Assembly (NCBI GenBank): GCA_016927905.1
Contig: JAFGLW010000005.1
Location: 1-38,998, forward strand
DNA from: a candidate division CSSED10-310 bacterium
GTDB lineage: Bacteria > CSSED10-310 > JAFGJC01
DNA: 38,998 nt
Direction of reading: 5' to 3'
Part shown: piece after piece, positions 1 to 7,698 of the stretch
Layout: every line of letters starts with the position of its first letter
Position numbering within the stretch: position 1 is the first letter of the stretch
Made by a program: the position numbers and the translations under genes
The notes under the pieces: model-generated
What the model was told of the DNA's origin: nothing
Seen by the model: the letters and a program-made list of their open reading frames with translations, nothing else
Databases searched by the model: none

Positions 1-2
1 GC

Positions 3-194
3 AAGGACGACTGGGACAGGTATGAGGGCCTCCAATGGTTCGCGACAGCCGAGTACGCTCGCACCCATCCAGATGATCCGGACTTGGTGGAGGTATTTGA
101 GCGCGTGAGAAAGGCGAGGGCGGCATACCTGCGTTGGGGGCGGGACACGCTTGGTTGGGCGATCTACACGTTCAGATCGCGCTCTGCAGCCTAA
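3..194 (+). CDS. SAM-dependent methyltransferase, C-terminal fragment
   Basis: This is the last 63 codons of a gene that begins before the window; the frame starting at base 3 is open to a TAA at 192-194. The visible residues include WDRYEGLQWFA, an HPDDPD motif and the ending YLRWGRDTLGWAIYTFR. I recognise this as the conserved tail of a family of class I SAM-dependent methyltransferases of unknown substrate. The AdoMet-binding core is outside the window, so activity cannot be judged. The stop codon lies inside the sequence GCCTAAC, as in many integron cassettes (see the attC-like entry). The family call rests on recall of the C-terminal motif only. Confidence 0.6.
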   Translation, partial: KDDWDRYEGLQWFATAEYARTHPDDPDLVEVFERVRKARAAYLRWGRDTLGWAIYTFRSRSAA

Positions 195-336
195 CAAACG
201 GATTGAACGCGAGACGGAACAAGTCCCTCGAGCCGCGTTCCTTCTGCCGCTTCGCACCCAAGCGTGCTTCACTCTCGAGAAGGAAGCGGCTCAGGTCCGC
301 CAATTCGGATGCGAACTGCAATGCGTTTCGTTTGAC
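189..336 (+). other. Possible degenerate integron attC-like site in the intergenic stretch
   Basis: GCCTAAC (189-195) overlaps the stop codon of the methyltransferase fragment, as the R'' box of a cassette attC does. A GTTTGAC at 330-336 could be a decayed R' box, with two mismatches to the expected GTTAGGC. Between them is an 8-bp inverted repeat, GCCGCTTC (246-253) and GAAGCGGC (283-290). No integrase is in the window and the right-hand box is poor, so this is tentative. I see no gene in 195-421. Confidence 0.2.
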
Positions 337-427
337 TTGTCACCCCCGGGCCGACTAAAGTCGTCTCATAGGTGCAGGTCGGACACAGAACCGTTGACGA
401 ACAAGAAATACGGAAGGGGGGATGTGG

Positions 428-1237
428 ATGGAACAGGTGGTTCCTAAACTAAAAGAGTGGATTGCGCTGTATGGGCTGAAGGTGATTGCCGCTATAGCCA
501 TATTGCTGATCGGTTGGATTGTCGCGAAAGGCATTCGTGGGATCATCCGCCGAATTATGCGCCGGGTGCATCTTGATGAAACGCTGGTCTCGTTTGTGTC
601 CAGCATGTGCTACGTTGGCATCTTGGCGTTTGTCATTATCGCCGCACTCGGTCAGCTTGGAGTGCAAACAGCATCGTTTGTCGTAGTGCTCGGTTCCGCC
701 GGTTTGGCCGTTGGCTTGGCTCTCCAGGGTTCGCTGGCCAATTTTGCCGCCGGGGTACTGATGATAATTTTCAAGCCCTTCAAGGTGGGCGACTTCATTG
801 AGGGGGGGGGTGTCGCTGGTGTTGTGGAGGAGATCGGAATATTCACAACGGAGTTGAAATCCCTGGACAACAAGAAAATCATTGTGCCGAACGGCAAGAT
901 CACCGGTGATAATATCGTCAACTATACGGCGAATGAAATCCGTCGGGTGGATATTGTCGCGGGTGTGAGTTACCAAGACGATCTCGACAAGGTAAAGAAC
1001 GTCCTGGCGGACATCCTGGCGAAGGACGATCGCGTCTTGAAGGATCCGGCCCCGACGATTGGCGTGCTGGAACTGGCGGACAGCAGTGTGAACTTTGTCG
1101 TGCGTCCCTGGGTGAATACGGCGGACTATTGGGATGTCTTCTTTGCGATACAAGAAAACATCAAAAAACGATTCGATTCCGAAGGCATTTGCATTCCATT
1201 CCCGCAACAGGATGTGCATCTTCACAAGGCCGACTGA
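428..1237 (+). CDS. mscS: Small-conductance mechanosensitive channel, MscS family
   Basis: This inner-membrane channel opens under membrane tension and releases solutes during hypo-osmotic shock. Two N-terminal membrane segments are followed by the glycine/alanine-rich pore helix TM3 (GSAGLAVGLALQGSLANFAAG) and the family signature FKVGDFIE. The beta domain follows, containing the conserved VPNGKI motif, and then the alpha/beta C-terminal domain. At 269 residues it is close to the E. coli MscS length of 286, so no extra sensor domain is present. Two in-frame ATGs exist at 422 and 428. I chose 428 because the GGAAGGGGG at 412-420 is then about 7 bases upstream, while 422 would almost touch it. 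The gene stands alone, with no close partner on either side. Confidence 0.93.
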   Translation: MEQVVPKLKEWIALYGLKVIAAIAILLIGWIVAKGIRGIIRRIMRRVHLDETLVSFVSSMCYVGILAFVIIAALGQLGVQTASFVVVLGSAGLAVGLALQGSLANFAAGVLMIIFKPFKVGDFIEGGGVAGVVEEIGIFTTELKSLDNKKIIVPNGKITGDNIVNYTANEIRRVDIVAGVSYQDDLDKVKNVLADILAKDDRVLKDPAPTIGVLELADSSVNFVVRPWVNTADYWDVFFAIQENIKKRFDSEGICIPFPQQDVHLHKAD

Positions 1238-1362
1238 TAGATAGCCAACAGGCTTATGCAGCCGAAGAGCTCGGGTATCATGGTAGCCGTAAGGGGTGTC
1301 TCGGTTTTCCAACGACCTGAGAATCGGAACATGCCCCCTGAGCGAAGGAAGGCAAGTTCTGA

Positions 1363-3138
1363 ATGATGGGTTTTGAGCAGATTATGGTTATGGCGGTGGT
1401 TCTGAGCGCCATGATACTCTTTATCACCAATAAGCTTCGTGTGGATCTTGTGGCGCTGTGTGTGCTGGGTGTTCTTTTAGCCTTCAGGATAATCAAGCCG
1501 GAACACGCGCTTTATGGCTTCGCCAATCCAGCCACTGCGACCGTCGCGGCCATGTTCGTCTTGAGCGCTGGTCTTGCACGGACCGGTTTCGTGGAATGGT
1601 TGGCCCGATCGATTGATCGGATTGCCGGTAAATCGCCGCAGCAGTTGGTTTTTGTATTGTGCATTACGATCGGTTTCCTGTCTGCTTTTATTGTAAACAC
1701 TGCGACCGTAGCCATTTTCATCCCGGTGGCCATCTCCCTGGCCAAAGGCCGTCATATTCCGCCTTCAAGAGTTTTAATTCCATTATCGTATGCCAGTCAA
1801 TTCGGTGGTGTCTGCACATTGGTCGGGACTTCGACCAATATTCTCGTGAATTCCATTGCTGCAACCAATGGATTGGAGCAATTTGGTCTTTTTGAATTTG
1901 CGCCGCTCGGTTTGATCATGTCCGGAGTGGGTATTGTTTTTCTTGTCCTCGTGGCCGGACGGTTTTTGCCCGAGCGTAAAGGTGAATATCAACAGCTGGA
2001 TAAATACCGGCTTGTAGATTATTTAATCGAACTGCGCGTCAGGGCAAAATCACCCTTGATCGGCAAAACGTGGAGGGAATCGAAATCCAATGATTTCCTT
2101 GAAATTGATCTGATCAAGCTCATCAGAGCGGAAAAGGAAACCTGGCATCCACGGGACACAAAAATCAGAGAAGAAGATGTTCTCTTGCTGCATGGCAACA
2201 TGAAAAAGCTTATTGAGCTGAAAGATAATTATAAATTGATACCCACCGATAGCAAACTGAACGATCAGAAATTGAGTTCAGATGATGTGAGGTTAATTGA
2301 AGCATTGGTACCACCCGATTCAATCTTTATTGATCGGACACTGCAGACCTCCAATTTCTACAGGCGTTTTGGATGCAGAGTGTTCGCCGTTCAGCGCCGT
2401 GGCAAAACGATCCGGGATCGTATTTCAAATATACGATTTAAAGGGGGTGATACCATGCTGCTGCAGTGCGATAAAAAGGATATGGAACGTGTTCTGGGAT
2501 CGAATGACCTGATCGTCACCAGCGAGCTGACGGATCTGCATCTGCGCAAGAATCGGGTATTCATTGCCATCGGTATCATGACTGCCGTTGTTGCATTGGC
2601 GGCACTGAACATATTTTCTATTCTGATCGCTGCCATTATTGGTGCTGTCGGTATGGTTCTCAGCCGCTGTATCGGCCTCGAAGAGGCTTATAAAGCCATC
2701 GACTGGAAGGTGATTTTTCTTTTGGGCGGGATTCTCCCCCTGGGTATCGCATTGCAGGAAAGCGGTACGGCGGAGTTGCTGGCAAACGGTCTTTTACAGC
2801 CACTTATCAAGTTTGGTCCGGTTGCAGTTCTCGCACTGCTATACCTCATTACCGCCGTGATGACTGAAACGATGTCCAATAATGCGGCTGCAATTCTCCT
2901 GGCACCCATCGCTTTCTCAATATCCGAGCTGCTTGGTGTCAGTCCACGGCCATTTCTCATTGCGATCACATTTGCCGCATCAACCAGTTTTGCTACGCCC
3001 ATCGGATATCAGACAAACACAATGATCTACGCACCCGGGGGATATCGGTTTTTTTATTATTCCAGAATCGGGGTTCCGATCAATATCCTTTTCTGGATCA
3101 TCGCAATTTGGCTCGTTCCGGTTTTCTGGCCGTTTTAG
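1363..3138 (+). CDS. SLC13/DASS-family membrane transporter with two RCK_C (TrkA-C) domains
   Basis: This is a polytopic inner-membrane permease of 591 residues, probably for a di- or tricarboxylate, sulfate or another anion. The N-terminal half (about 1-205) and C-terminal half (about 395-590) are hydrophobic. Each carries a family re-entrant motif: NTATVAIFIP with GTSTNILVNS in the first half, and TETMSNNAAAILLAP with GYQTNTMIY in the second. Between them, about 210-385, are two soluble RCK_C-like modules. One has the segment ELRVRAKSPLIGKTWRES and the other has RTLQTSNFYRRFGCRVFAVQRRG; such modules usually bind a regulatory ligand in the cytoplasm. A GGAAGG lies about 10 bases before the ATG, and a second ATG follows directly at 1366. 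The substrate cannot be read from the sequence. Confidence 0.9.
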   Translation: MMGFEQIMVMAVVLSAMILFITNKLRVDLVALCVLGVLLAFRIIKPEHALYGFANPATATVAAMFVLSAGLARTGFVEWLARSIDRIAGKSPQQLVFVLCITIGFLSAFIVNTATVAIFIPVAISLAKGRHIPPSRVLIPLSYASQFGGVCTLVGTSTNILVNSIAATNGLEQFGLFEFAPLGLIMSGVGIVFLVLVAGRFLPERKGEYQQLDKYRLVDYLIELRVRAKSPLIGKTWRESKSNDFLEIDLIKLIRAEKETWHPRDTKIREEDVLLLHGNMKKLIELKDNYKLIPTDSKLNDQKLSSDDVRLIEALVPPDSIFIDRTLQTSNFYRRFGCRVFAVQRRGKTIRDRISNIRFKGGDTMLLQCDKKDMERVLGSNDLIVTSELTDLHLRKNRVFIAIGIMTAVVALAALNIFSILIAAIIGAVGMVLSRCIGLEEAYKAIDWKVIFLLGGILPLGIALQESGTAELLANGLLQPLIKFGPVAVLALLYLITAVMTETMSNNAAAILLAPIAFSISELLGVSPRPFLIAITFAASTSFATPIGYQTNTMIYAPGGYRFFYYSRIGVPINILFWIIAIWLVPVFWPF

Positions 3139-3237
3139 GAGAAAAAATATAGCAGCGAACAGCCATTTGCGGAGACTGCATGGGCTTGTTTCTGCAGGTT
3201 GGAGTCGGTCCGGGCCGGATGTTGCCTTGGGGAGCAG

Positions 3238-4164
3238 CTAGAAAGTGAATGGAACCGGGACGAATGTCAGGAAGAAGATGGCTACGGTCAGCCAGGCCCA
3301 TTTCATTCTCGTCGCGCCGAGTGTCCGGGCATCCTGGCGCATCACCGGATGCCGGTACCCCATCAGGACAATGAAGAACAGCCAGAACCACCAGCCCCGC
3401 CACAAAAATCCCAGAAGAAACAGGATGAACAGGAAATATCGTCCCATGATCCATTGTTTCTGCCCGAACAGCGCGGATGCAATGTGACCGCCGTCAAGCT
3501 GGCTGACCGGCAGCAGATTCAAGGCGGTCACCAGAAGACCGATGTACCCGGCAAACGCCACGGGATGCAGAACAATCTCGAAACCGGACGGGAGATCCGG
3601 GAAAACCACCCTCTCCAGGATCCAGCTGAGAAGCGAATGGCCGACGGACAATCCTTCCGCGTGGAAATGGGGGACCGGTGTGGACAGCAAAAGTCCGATA
3701 ACCATGGCCGGCAGTGCAAACATGAAACCGGCCAGGGGTCCGGCCATGCCGATATCCAGCAGGGCGCGCCGGTTTGGTATTGCACCCTTGATCTTGATGA
3801 ATGCGCCCAGCGTCCCGAGAATATTGGGGATGGGGATGAAGTAGGGCACAGTCGCCGGCACCCGGTGGATCCTGCACATCAGATAATGACCCGACTCGTG
3901 AACTCCCAGGATCAACAGCAGTGTGAAAGCAAACGGAATACCGTAAATGAAATTGAACGGTTCCCCGAACGGATTCAGACCCTGTTGGATCGTGCCCGCC
4001 AAAATGGTGCTGACCACCGTCAGGAAGAACAGGATCCAGGGCATCCGGCCGGATGCTCCGGATGTTTTCTCCGGCTGGTTTTCAGACGCGTAATAATAGG
4101 GTCCCCGGTCCGGATCTGCCGGATGGCCACTCTCGGAATAATAATGCAGGGTATCGCCGCTCAA
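3238..4164 (-). CDS. Site-2 protease family protein (peptidase M50), EGY-like
   Basis: This intramembrane zinc metalloprotease has a soluble N-terminus of about 40 residues and roughly seven hydrophobic segments. The HEXXH motif is GVHESGHYL, with His89, Glu90 and His93. The second metal ligand is in NLLPVSQLDGGH, with Asp224. The LLPVSQLDGGH form resembles the EGY/plastid-type subgroup rather than RseP, and there is no PDZ domain. The substrate is unknown. The start is a choice of two TTG codons: the Shine-Dalgarno GGAAGGAG (4173-4180) is only 2 bases from TTG 4170 but 8 bases from TTG 4164, so I prefer 4164. It is divergent from thiC and convergent with the SLC13 gene. Confidence 0.85.
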   Translation of the reverse strand: MSGDTLHYYSESGHPADPDRGPYYYASENQPEKTSGASGRMPWILFFLTVVSTILAGTIQQGLNPFGEPFNFIYGIPFAFTLLLILGVHESGHYLMCRIHRVPATVPYFIPIPNILGTLGAFIKIKGAIPNRRALLDIGMAGPLAGFMFALPAMVIGLLLSTPVPHFHAEGLSVGHSLLSWILERVVFPDLPSGFEIVLHPVAFAGYIGLLVTALNLLPVSQLDGGHIASALFGQKQWIMGRYFLFILFLLGFLWRGWWFWLFFIVLMGYRHPVMRQDARTLGATRMKWAWLTVAIFFLTFVPVPFTF

Positions 4165-4273
4165 TTTCAAAACTCCTTCCCGGTCATATTAACATGAACC
4201 GTTCCTTAACGTAATACGCTTCAAAACCCTTCCGGATTCATGGATTTGCCGGTGTTTCGATCCGGACTCCAAG

Positions 4274-4302
4274 TTGACAGTTTTACCGGGACGCCGTAGG
4301 AT
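4274..4302 (+). promoter_or_regulatory. Sigma-70-type promoter of thiC
   Basis: TTGACA (4274-4279, six of six) is followed by a 17-base spacer and TAGGAT (4297-4302). This predicts a transcript starting near 4309 and a leader of about 38 bases. The short leader contains a small hairpin, GGGG-AAAT-CCCC at 4312-4323. No TPP riboswitch elements are visible. Confidence 0.55.
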
Positions 4303-4346
4303 CATCAATAGGGGGAAATCCCCATTTCGGAAAGGGTTCGGCGGAT

Positions 4347-5627
4347 ATGACGCAGAGAGAATCAGCACTTAAAGGGAACATCACACGGGAAATGGAACTG
4401 GTGGGTGTTCAGGAGAAAACACCGAATGGGGTTATTGCCGAACGAATCGCCAGGGGGACGGCGTGCCTGCCGGTCAACAACCGGAATCATCTCGAGAATC
4501 CCCGGATCATCGGGAAGGGATTCACCGTAAAAGTGAATGCAAATATCGGAACATCCCCGGATATGGATGATCCCGGAATCGAACTGGAAAAGGTGGACAT
4601 GGCTGTGCGAATGGGTGCGGATGCGGTCATGGATCTTTCGACCGGCTCCGGAATCCGCGACATACGCCGGAAAATCCGGGCCCGGTGCGGTGTGCCGCTT
4701 GGAACCGTTCCGATTTACCAGACCGCTTGTCATGTCTTCGAACAGGGCGGACAGATTGAAGACATCACCATTGACGCCCTGTTTGAAACGATCCGGACCA
4801 ACGGGGAAGACGGAGTGGACTTCATCACAGTACACTGCGGCGTCACACTGGGGTCTTTGCAGCGGCTGCAGGCACAGGGACGAATCATGAACATCGTCAG
4901 CCGCGGAGGATCTTTCCTGGCTCGGTGGATGATCAAAAACGACAGGGAAAACCCGCTGTACCAACACTACGACCGATTGCTGGAAATCGCCAGGGAATTC
5001 GATATGACGCTGAGCCTGGGAGACGGACTCCGGCCGGGTTGCCTGGCCGATGCCACCGATCGGGCTCAGATCGAAGAGCTGATTACACTCGGAGAGCTGA
5101 CCCAGCGGGCCTGGGATGCCGGAGTGCAGGTCATGATCGAGGGCCCCGGCCATGTGCCCATCGATCAGATTGAGACGAACATGAAAATTCAAAAAAGTCT
5201 TTGCAGGGATGCTCCGTTTTATGTTCTGGGTCCCCTGGTAACCGATATCGCACCGGGATACGATCACATCACGGCGGCCATCGGAGGTGCGATTGCAGCA
5301 TTCCATGGAGCTGATTTTCTGTGTTATGTGACACCGGCGGAACATCTGCGGCTTCCGACACTGAACGACGTCCGTCTGGGTGTCATCGCATCGAAAATCG
5401 CGGCTCACGCCGCCGATATCGCCCGGAGCTGCCCTGGCGCAATTGACCGAGACAACAACATGGGAATCGCACGCAGAAAACTGGACTGGGATGCCCAGAT
5501 ACGGTGCGCGCTGGACCCCGAACTGGCAAAACAGGTTCGCGATTCGGCACCACCGAGCGACAAGTCCGTCTGCTCCATGTGCGGGAAATATTGCGCCGTG
5601 AAAGGTTTGGACGAGGTTATCAAATAG
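4347..5627 (+). CDS. thiC: Phosphomethylpyrimidine synthase ThiC
   Basis: This radical SAM enzyme converts aminoimidazole ribotide into HMP-phosphate, the pyrimidine half of thiamine. Typical blocks are present: RIARGTACLPVNN, VNANIGTSPD, the DLSTGSGIRDIR motif and GPGHVPIDQIETNM. The C-terminal iron-sulfur motif CSMCGKYC (C-X2-C-X4-C) is intact near residue 411. The 426-residue length matches the short form that lacks the long N-terminal extension of the E. coli enzyme. A weak AAAGGG lies about 10 bases before the ATG. It is the first gene of a thiC-thiD-amrS run, and its TAG stop overlaps the GTG start of thiD by one base. Confidence 0.97.
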   Translation: MTQRESALKGNITREMELVGVQEKTPNGVIAERIARGTACLPVNNRNHLENPRIIGKGFTVKVNANIGTSPDMDDPGIELEKVDMAVRMGADAVMDLSTGSGIRDIRRKIRARCGVPLGTVPIYQTACHVFEQGGQIEDITIDALFETIRTNGEDGVDFITVHCGVTLGSLQRLQAQGRIMNIVSRGGSFLARWMIKNDRENPLYQHYDRLLEIAREFDMTLSLGDGLRPGCLADATDRAQIEELITLGELTQRAWDAGVQVMIEGPGHVPIDQIETNMKIQKSLCRDAPFYVLGPLVTDIAPGYDHITAAIGGAIAAFHGADFLCYVTPAEHLRLPTLNDVRLGVIASKIAAHAADIARSCPGAIDRDNNMGIARRKLDWDAQIRCALDPELAKQVRDSAPPSDKSVCSMCGKYCAVKGLDEVIK

Positions 5628-6427
5628 TGCCGGCAAATCCACCGCTCGTGGTGATTCTATCTGGATTGGATCCGACCGGCGGGGCAGGTGTTCTGGCGGA
5701 TATTCGAGCTTTGAATGCAATCGGAGTTAGAATTGCACCCCTGGTTTCAGTGCTGACGGTGCAGGGCAAATCCGGCCTGGAATACCTGGATCCCGTCGAT
5801 CACCGGACCATACAACGCCAGCTCTCCGCGCTTCTGCAGGATTATTCCCCCGGAGCGGTCAAAATCGGTGCGATGACGGATCCGGCCGCGATCGAAATGA
5901 TCGCCCGTCTGATGCATGACCATCCGGATGTCCCGCTGGTGTGCGATCCGGTGCTGCGGGCCAGCACAGGCGGAATGGAATTTGCCGACGAATTCGTCCG
6001 GGAAGCGCTGACCGGTTTTTTGATGCAACGGATCACCATGCTGACACCGAACCTGCCCGAACTGGAATGGTTGAGCCGGCGGTCCTGTTCCACCGGGAAC
6101 GATGTCATGAATGCGGCCAGAGGGCTCATCGACAGAGGATGCCGATCGGTCCTGGTCAAAGGCGGCCACAGGAAAGGCAGTCCCATCGATGTGCTGGTCA
6201 CTTCGGATAAAATCAAACGTTTCGAGGGGAACAGGCTTCCCGGTTCAATCCGGGGCACCGGATGCCACCTCGCTTCCGCTATTGCCGGTTATCTGGCACT
6301 CGGATCAACCCCGGAAGAGGCCGTGAGAAATTCCAGGGAACTGGTTCGGAGATTGTTCGAACATTATGAATCATTCGGGATACTCCCGGCGGATTACAGG
6401 GGAGGGGGAACCAATGAAAAAATTTGA
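5627..6427 (+). CDS. thiD: Hydroxymethylpyrimidine/phosphomethylpyrimidine kinase ThiD
   Basis: This is a ribokinase-fold cytoplasmic kinase that phosphorylates HMP and then HMP-P, the step after ThiC. The N-terminal substrate motif is SGLDPTGGAGVLADIRALN, the central block is CDPVLRASTGG, and the anion-hole motif is GTGCHLASAIAGYLALG. The frame is open upstream into thiC, but homology starts with VVILSGLDP. The best start is therefore GTG 5627, which shares its first base with the thiC stop (TAGTG), giving 266 residues. This overlap implies translational coupling. The 3' end overlaps the next gene by 14 bases. Confidence 0.93.
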   Translation: MPANPPLVVILSGLDPTGGAGVLADIRALNAIGVRIAPLVSVLTVQGKSGLEYLDPVDHRTIQRQLSALLQDYSPGAVKIGAMTDPAAIEMIARLMHDHPDVPLVCDPVLRASTGGMEFADEFVREALTGFLMQRITMLTPNLPELEWLSRRSCSTGNDVMNAARGLIDRGCRSVLVKGGHRKGSPIDVLVTSDKIKRFEGNRLPGSIRGTGCHLASAIAGYLALGSTPEEAVRNSRELVRRLFEHYESFGILPADYRGGGTNEKI

Positions 6428-7553
6428 AGATATATTCGTGTCATCCCATACAAGACGGTGTTTTTTACAGGGTGTAATGAAAACCGGAAGCGCTCTTCTT
6501 CTGGCGGACGGGATGAAAATCCTGGCAGCCGATCAAAAGGTGCGGGAAACACCCGCCCGCTTCTTTAAAGTGCTCCATGATAAAACCATTCAATGCGGTC
6601 TCTGTTTCAGACAATGCATCCTGGAGCCGGGAGACTCCGGTGAATGCGATATCCGGTTGAACCGGGATGGGAAAATGATCACTCTGGCCTACGGTGATCT
6701 GGGTGCGATGAATATCGATCCGATCGAGAAGAAACCGTTGTTCCATTATCTGCCCGGAACTATGGCTTTCTCCATCGCCACCATCGGATGCAACATCGAC
6801 TGCAAGTTCTGCCAGAATTGGCAGATCGCGCACGCCCGGCCGGGTCAGCTTCAGTCCAGCTTCATGACTCCGGAAGAAGTCGCAAAAGAATCGACACGTT
6901 ACCGGTGTCCCACTATCGCCTATACATACTCCGAACCGACAGTATGGTCAGAATTTGTCATCGATTGCACCGATGCGGGATTGAAACAGGGAATCGGATC
7001 GGTGGTCATCTCCAACGGAACCTGGCATCCCGATGTTCTGGATGAACTCCTGAAACGGGTCAAAGCCATCAAAGTGGATCTGAAATCCATCGAACCGGAG
7101 TATTATCGGAAGGTCTGCGATGCAGATCTTAGACCGGTTCTGGCCAATATCGAACGGATCCGGAAATCCGGAGTATGGCTGGAACTGGTTAATCTGGTGG
7201 TGACAACATTAAATGATTCCGATGCCAATTTCAAAAAACTGGCCCTGTGGGTGAAGGAAAACGTCGGCGTTGATGTCCCCGTGCATTTCACTCGATTCCA
7301 CCCCATGTATAAGCTCAAGAACCTGGCTCCCACACCTGTGCAGGCTCTGGATCATGCATACGACATCGCCCGTGCCGAAGGATTGAAATATGTCTATGTC
7401 GGTAATGTACCCGGGCACCGGGGTCAAAACACACTCTGCCCCAAATGCGGCGTTCCGGTCATCGAACGGAAAGGCTACCGCATTCAATCCAGCGGGATTC
7501 AGGACGGAAAATGCTGCCAGTGCGGTGTCCCGATACCGGGAGTATGGAGTTGA
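6414..7553 (+). CDS. amrS: AmmeMemoRadiSam-type radical SAM enzyme (AmrS) with Tat-like leader
   Basis: This is a radical SAM protein of the pyruvate formate-lyase-activase-like AmrS family, 379 residues. The SAM cluster cysteines are in CNIDCKFC (Cys126, 130, 133). An extra N-terminal cysteine pair (CGLCFRQC) and C-terminal CPKC and CCQC pairs are typical of the family. The reaction is unknown in most organisms. The start at 6414 follows an excellent GGGGAGGGGG, and an in-frame upstream extension has no such signal. The N-terminus HTRRCFLQGVMKTGSALLL fits a twin-arginine export signal, so the protein may act outside the cytoplasm. The AMMECR1 and Memo partners are not in the window. It overlaps thiD by 14 bases, so it is probably co-transcribed. 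Confidence 0.87.
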   Translation: MKKFEDIFVSSHTRRCFLQGVMKTGSALLLADGMKILAADQKVRETPARFFKVLHDKTIQCGLCFRQCILEPGDSGECDIRLNRDGKMITLAYGDLGAMNIDPIEKKPLFHYLPGTMAFSIATIGCNIDCKFCQNWQIAHARPGQLQSSFMTPEEVAKESTRYRCPTIAYTYSEPTVWSEFVIDCTDAGLKQGIGSVVISNGTWHPDVLDELLKRVKAIKVDLKSIEPEYYRKVCDADLRPVLANIERIRKSGVWLELVNLVVTTLNDSDANFKKLALWVKENVGVDVPVHFTRFHPMYKLKNLAPTPVQALDHAYDIARAEGLKYVYVGNVPGHRGQNTLCPKCGVPVIERKGYRIQSSGIQDGKCCQCGVPIPGVWS

Positions 7554-7698
7554 TGGGGAACTGAAAGACCTAAGAACGAAAAATCGGATAATAAGCACAA
7601 TTTTTCCTGGAACGAATCTCCTTCCAGATAAAAGACCGGATTTCCCGGTTGATGAAATCCCGATTGCGGCATCCGGATGGGAAGGGGGGTATTGAGGA

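Noticed and set aside
449..1312. Long reverse-strand reading frame opposite mscS
   Set aside because: It mirrors the MscS coding frame, has no ribosome site and a low-complexity His/Arg-rich composition. The forward frame has clear homology.
4171..4346. TPP riboswitch before thiC
   Set aside because: No CTGAGA, ACCC or GGATAATGCC-like blocks were found and the predicted leader is too short.
4362..5720. 452-codon reverse-strand frame opposite thiC
   Set aside because: It lies antisense to the strongly conserved ThiC frame; no family features.
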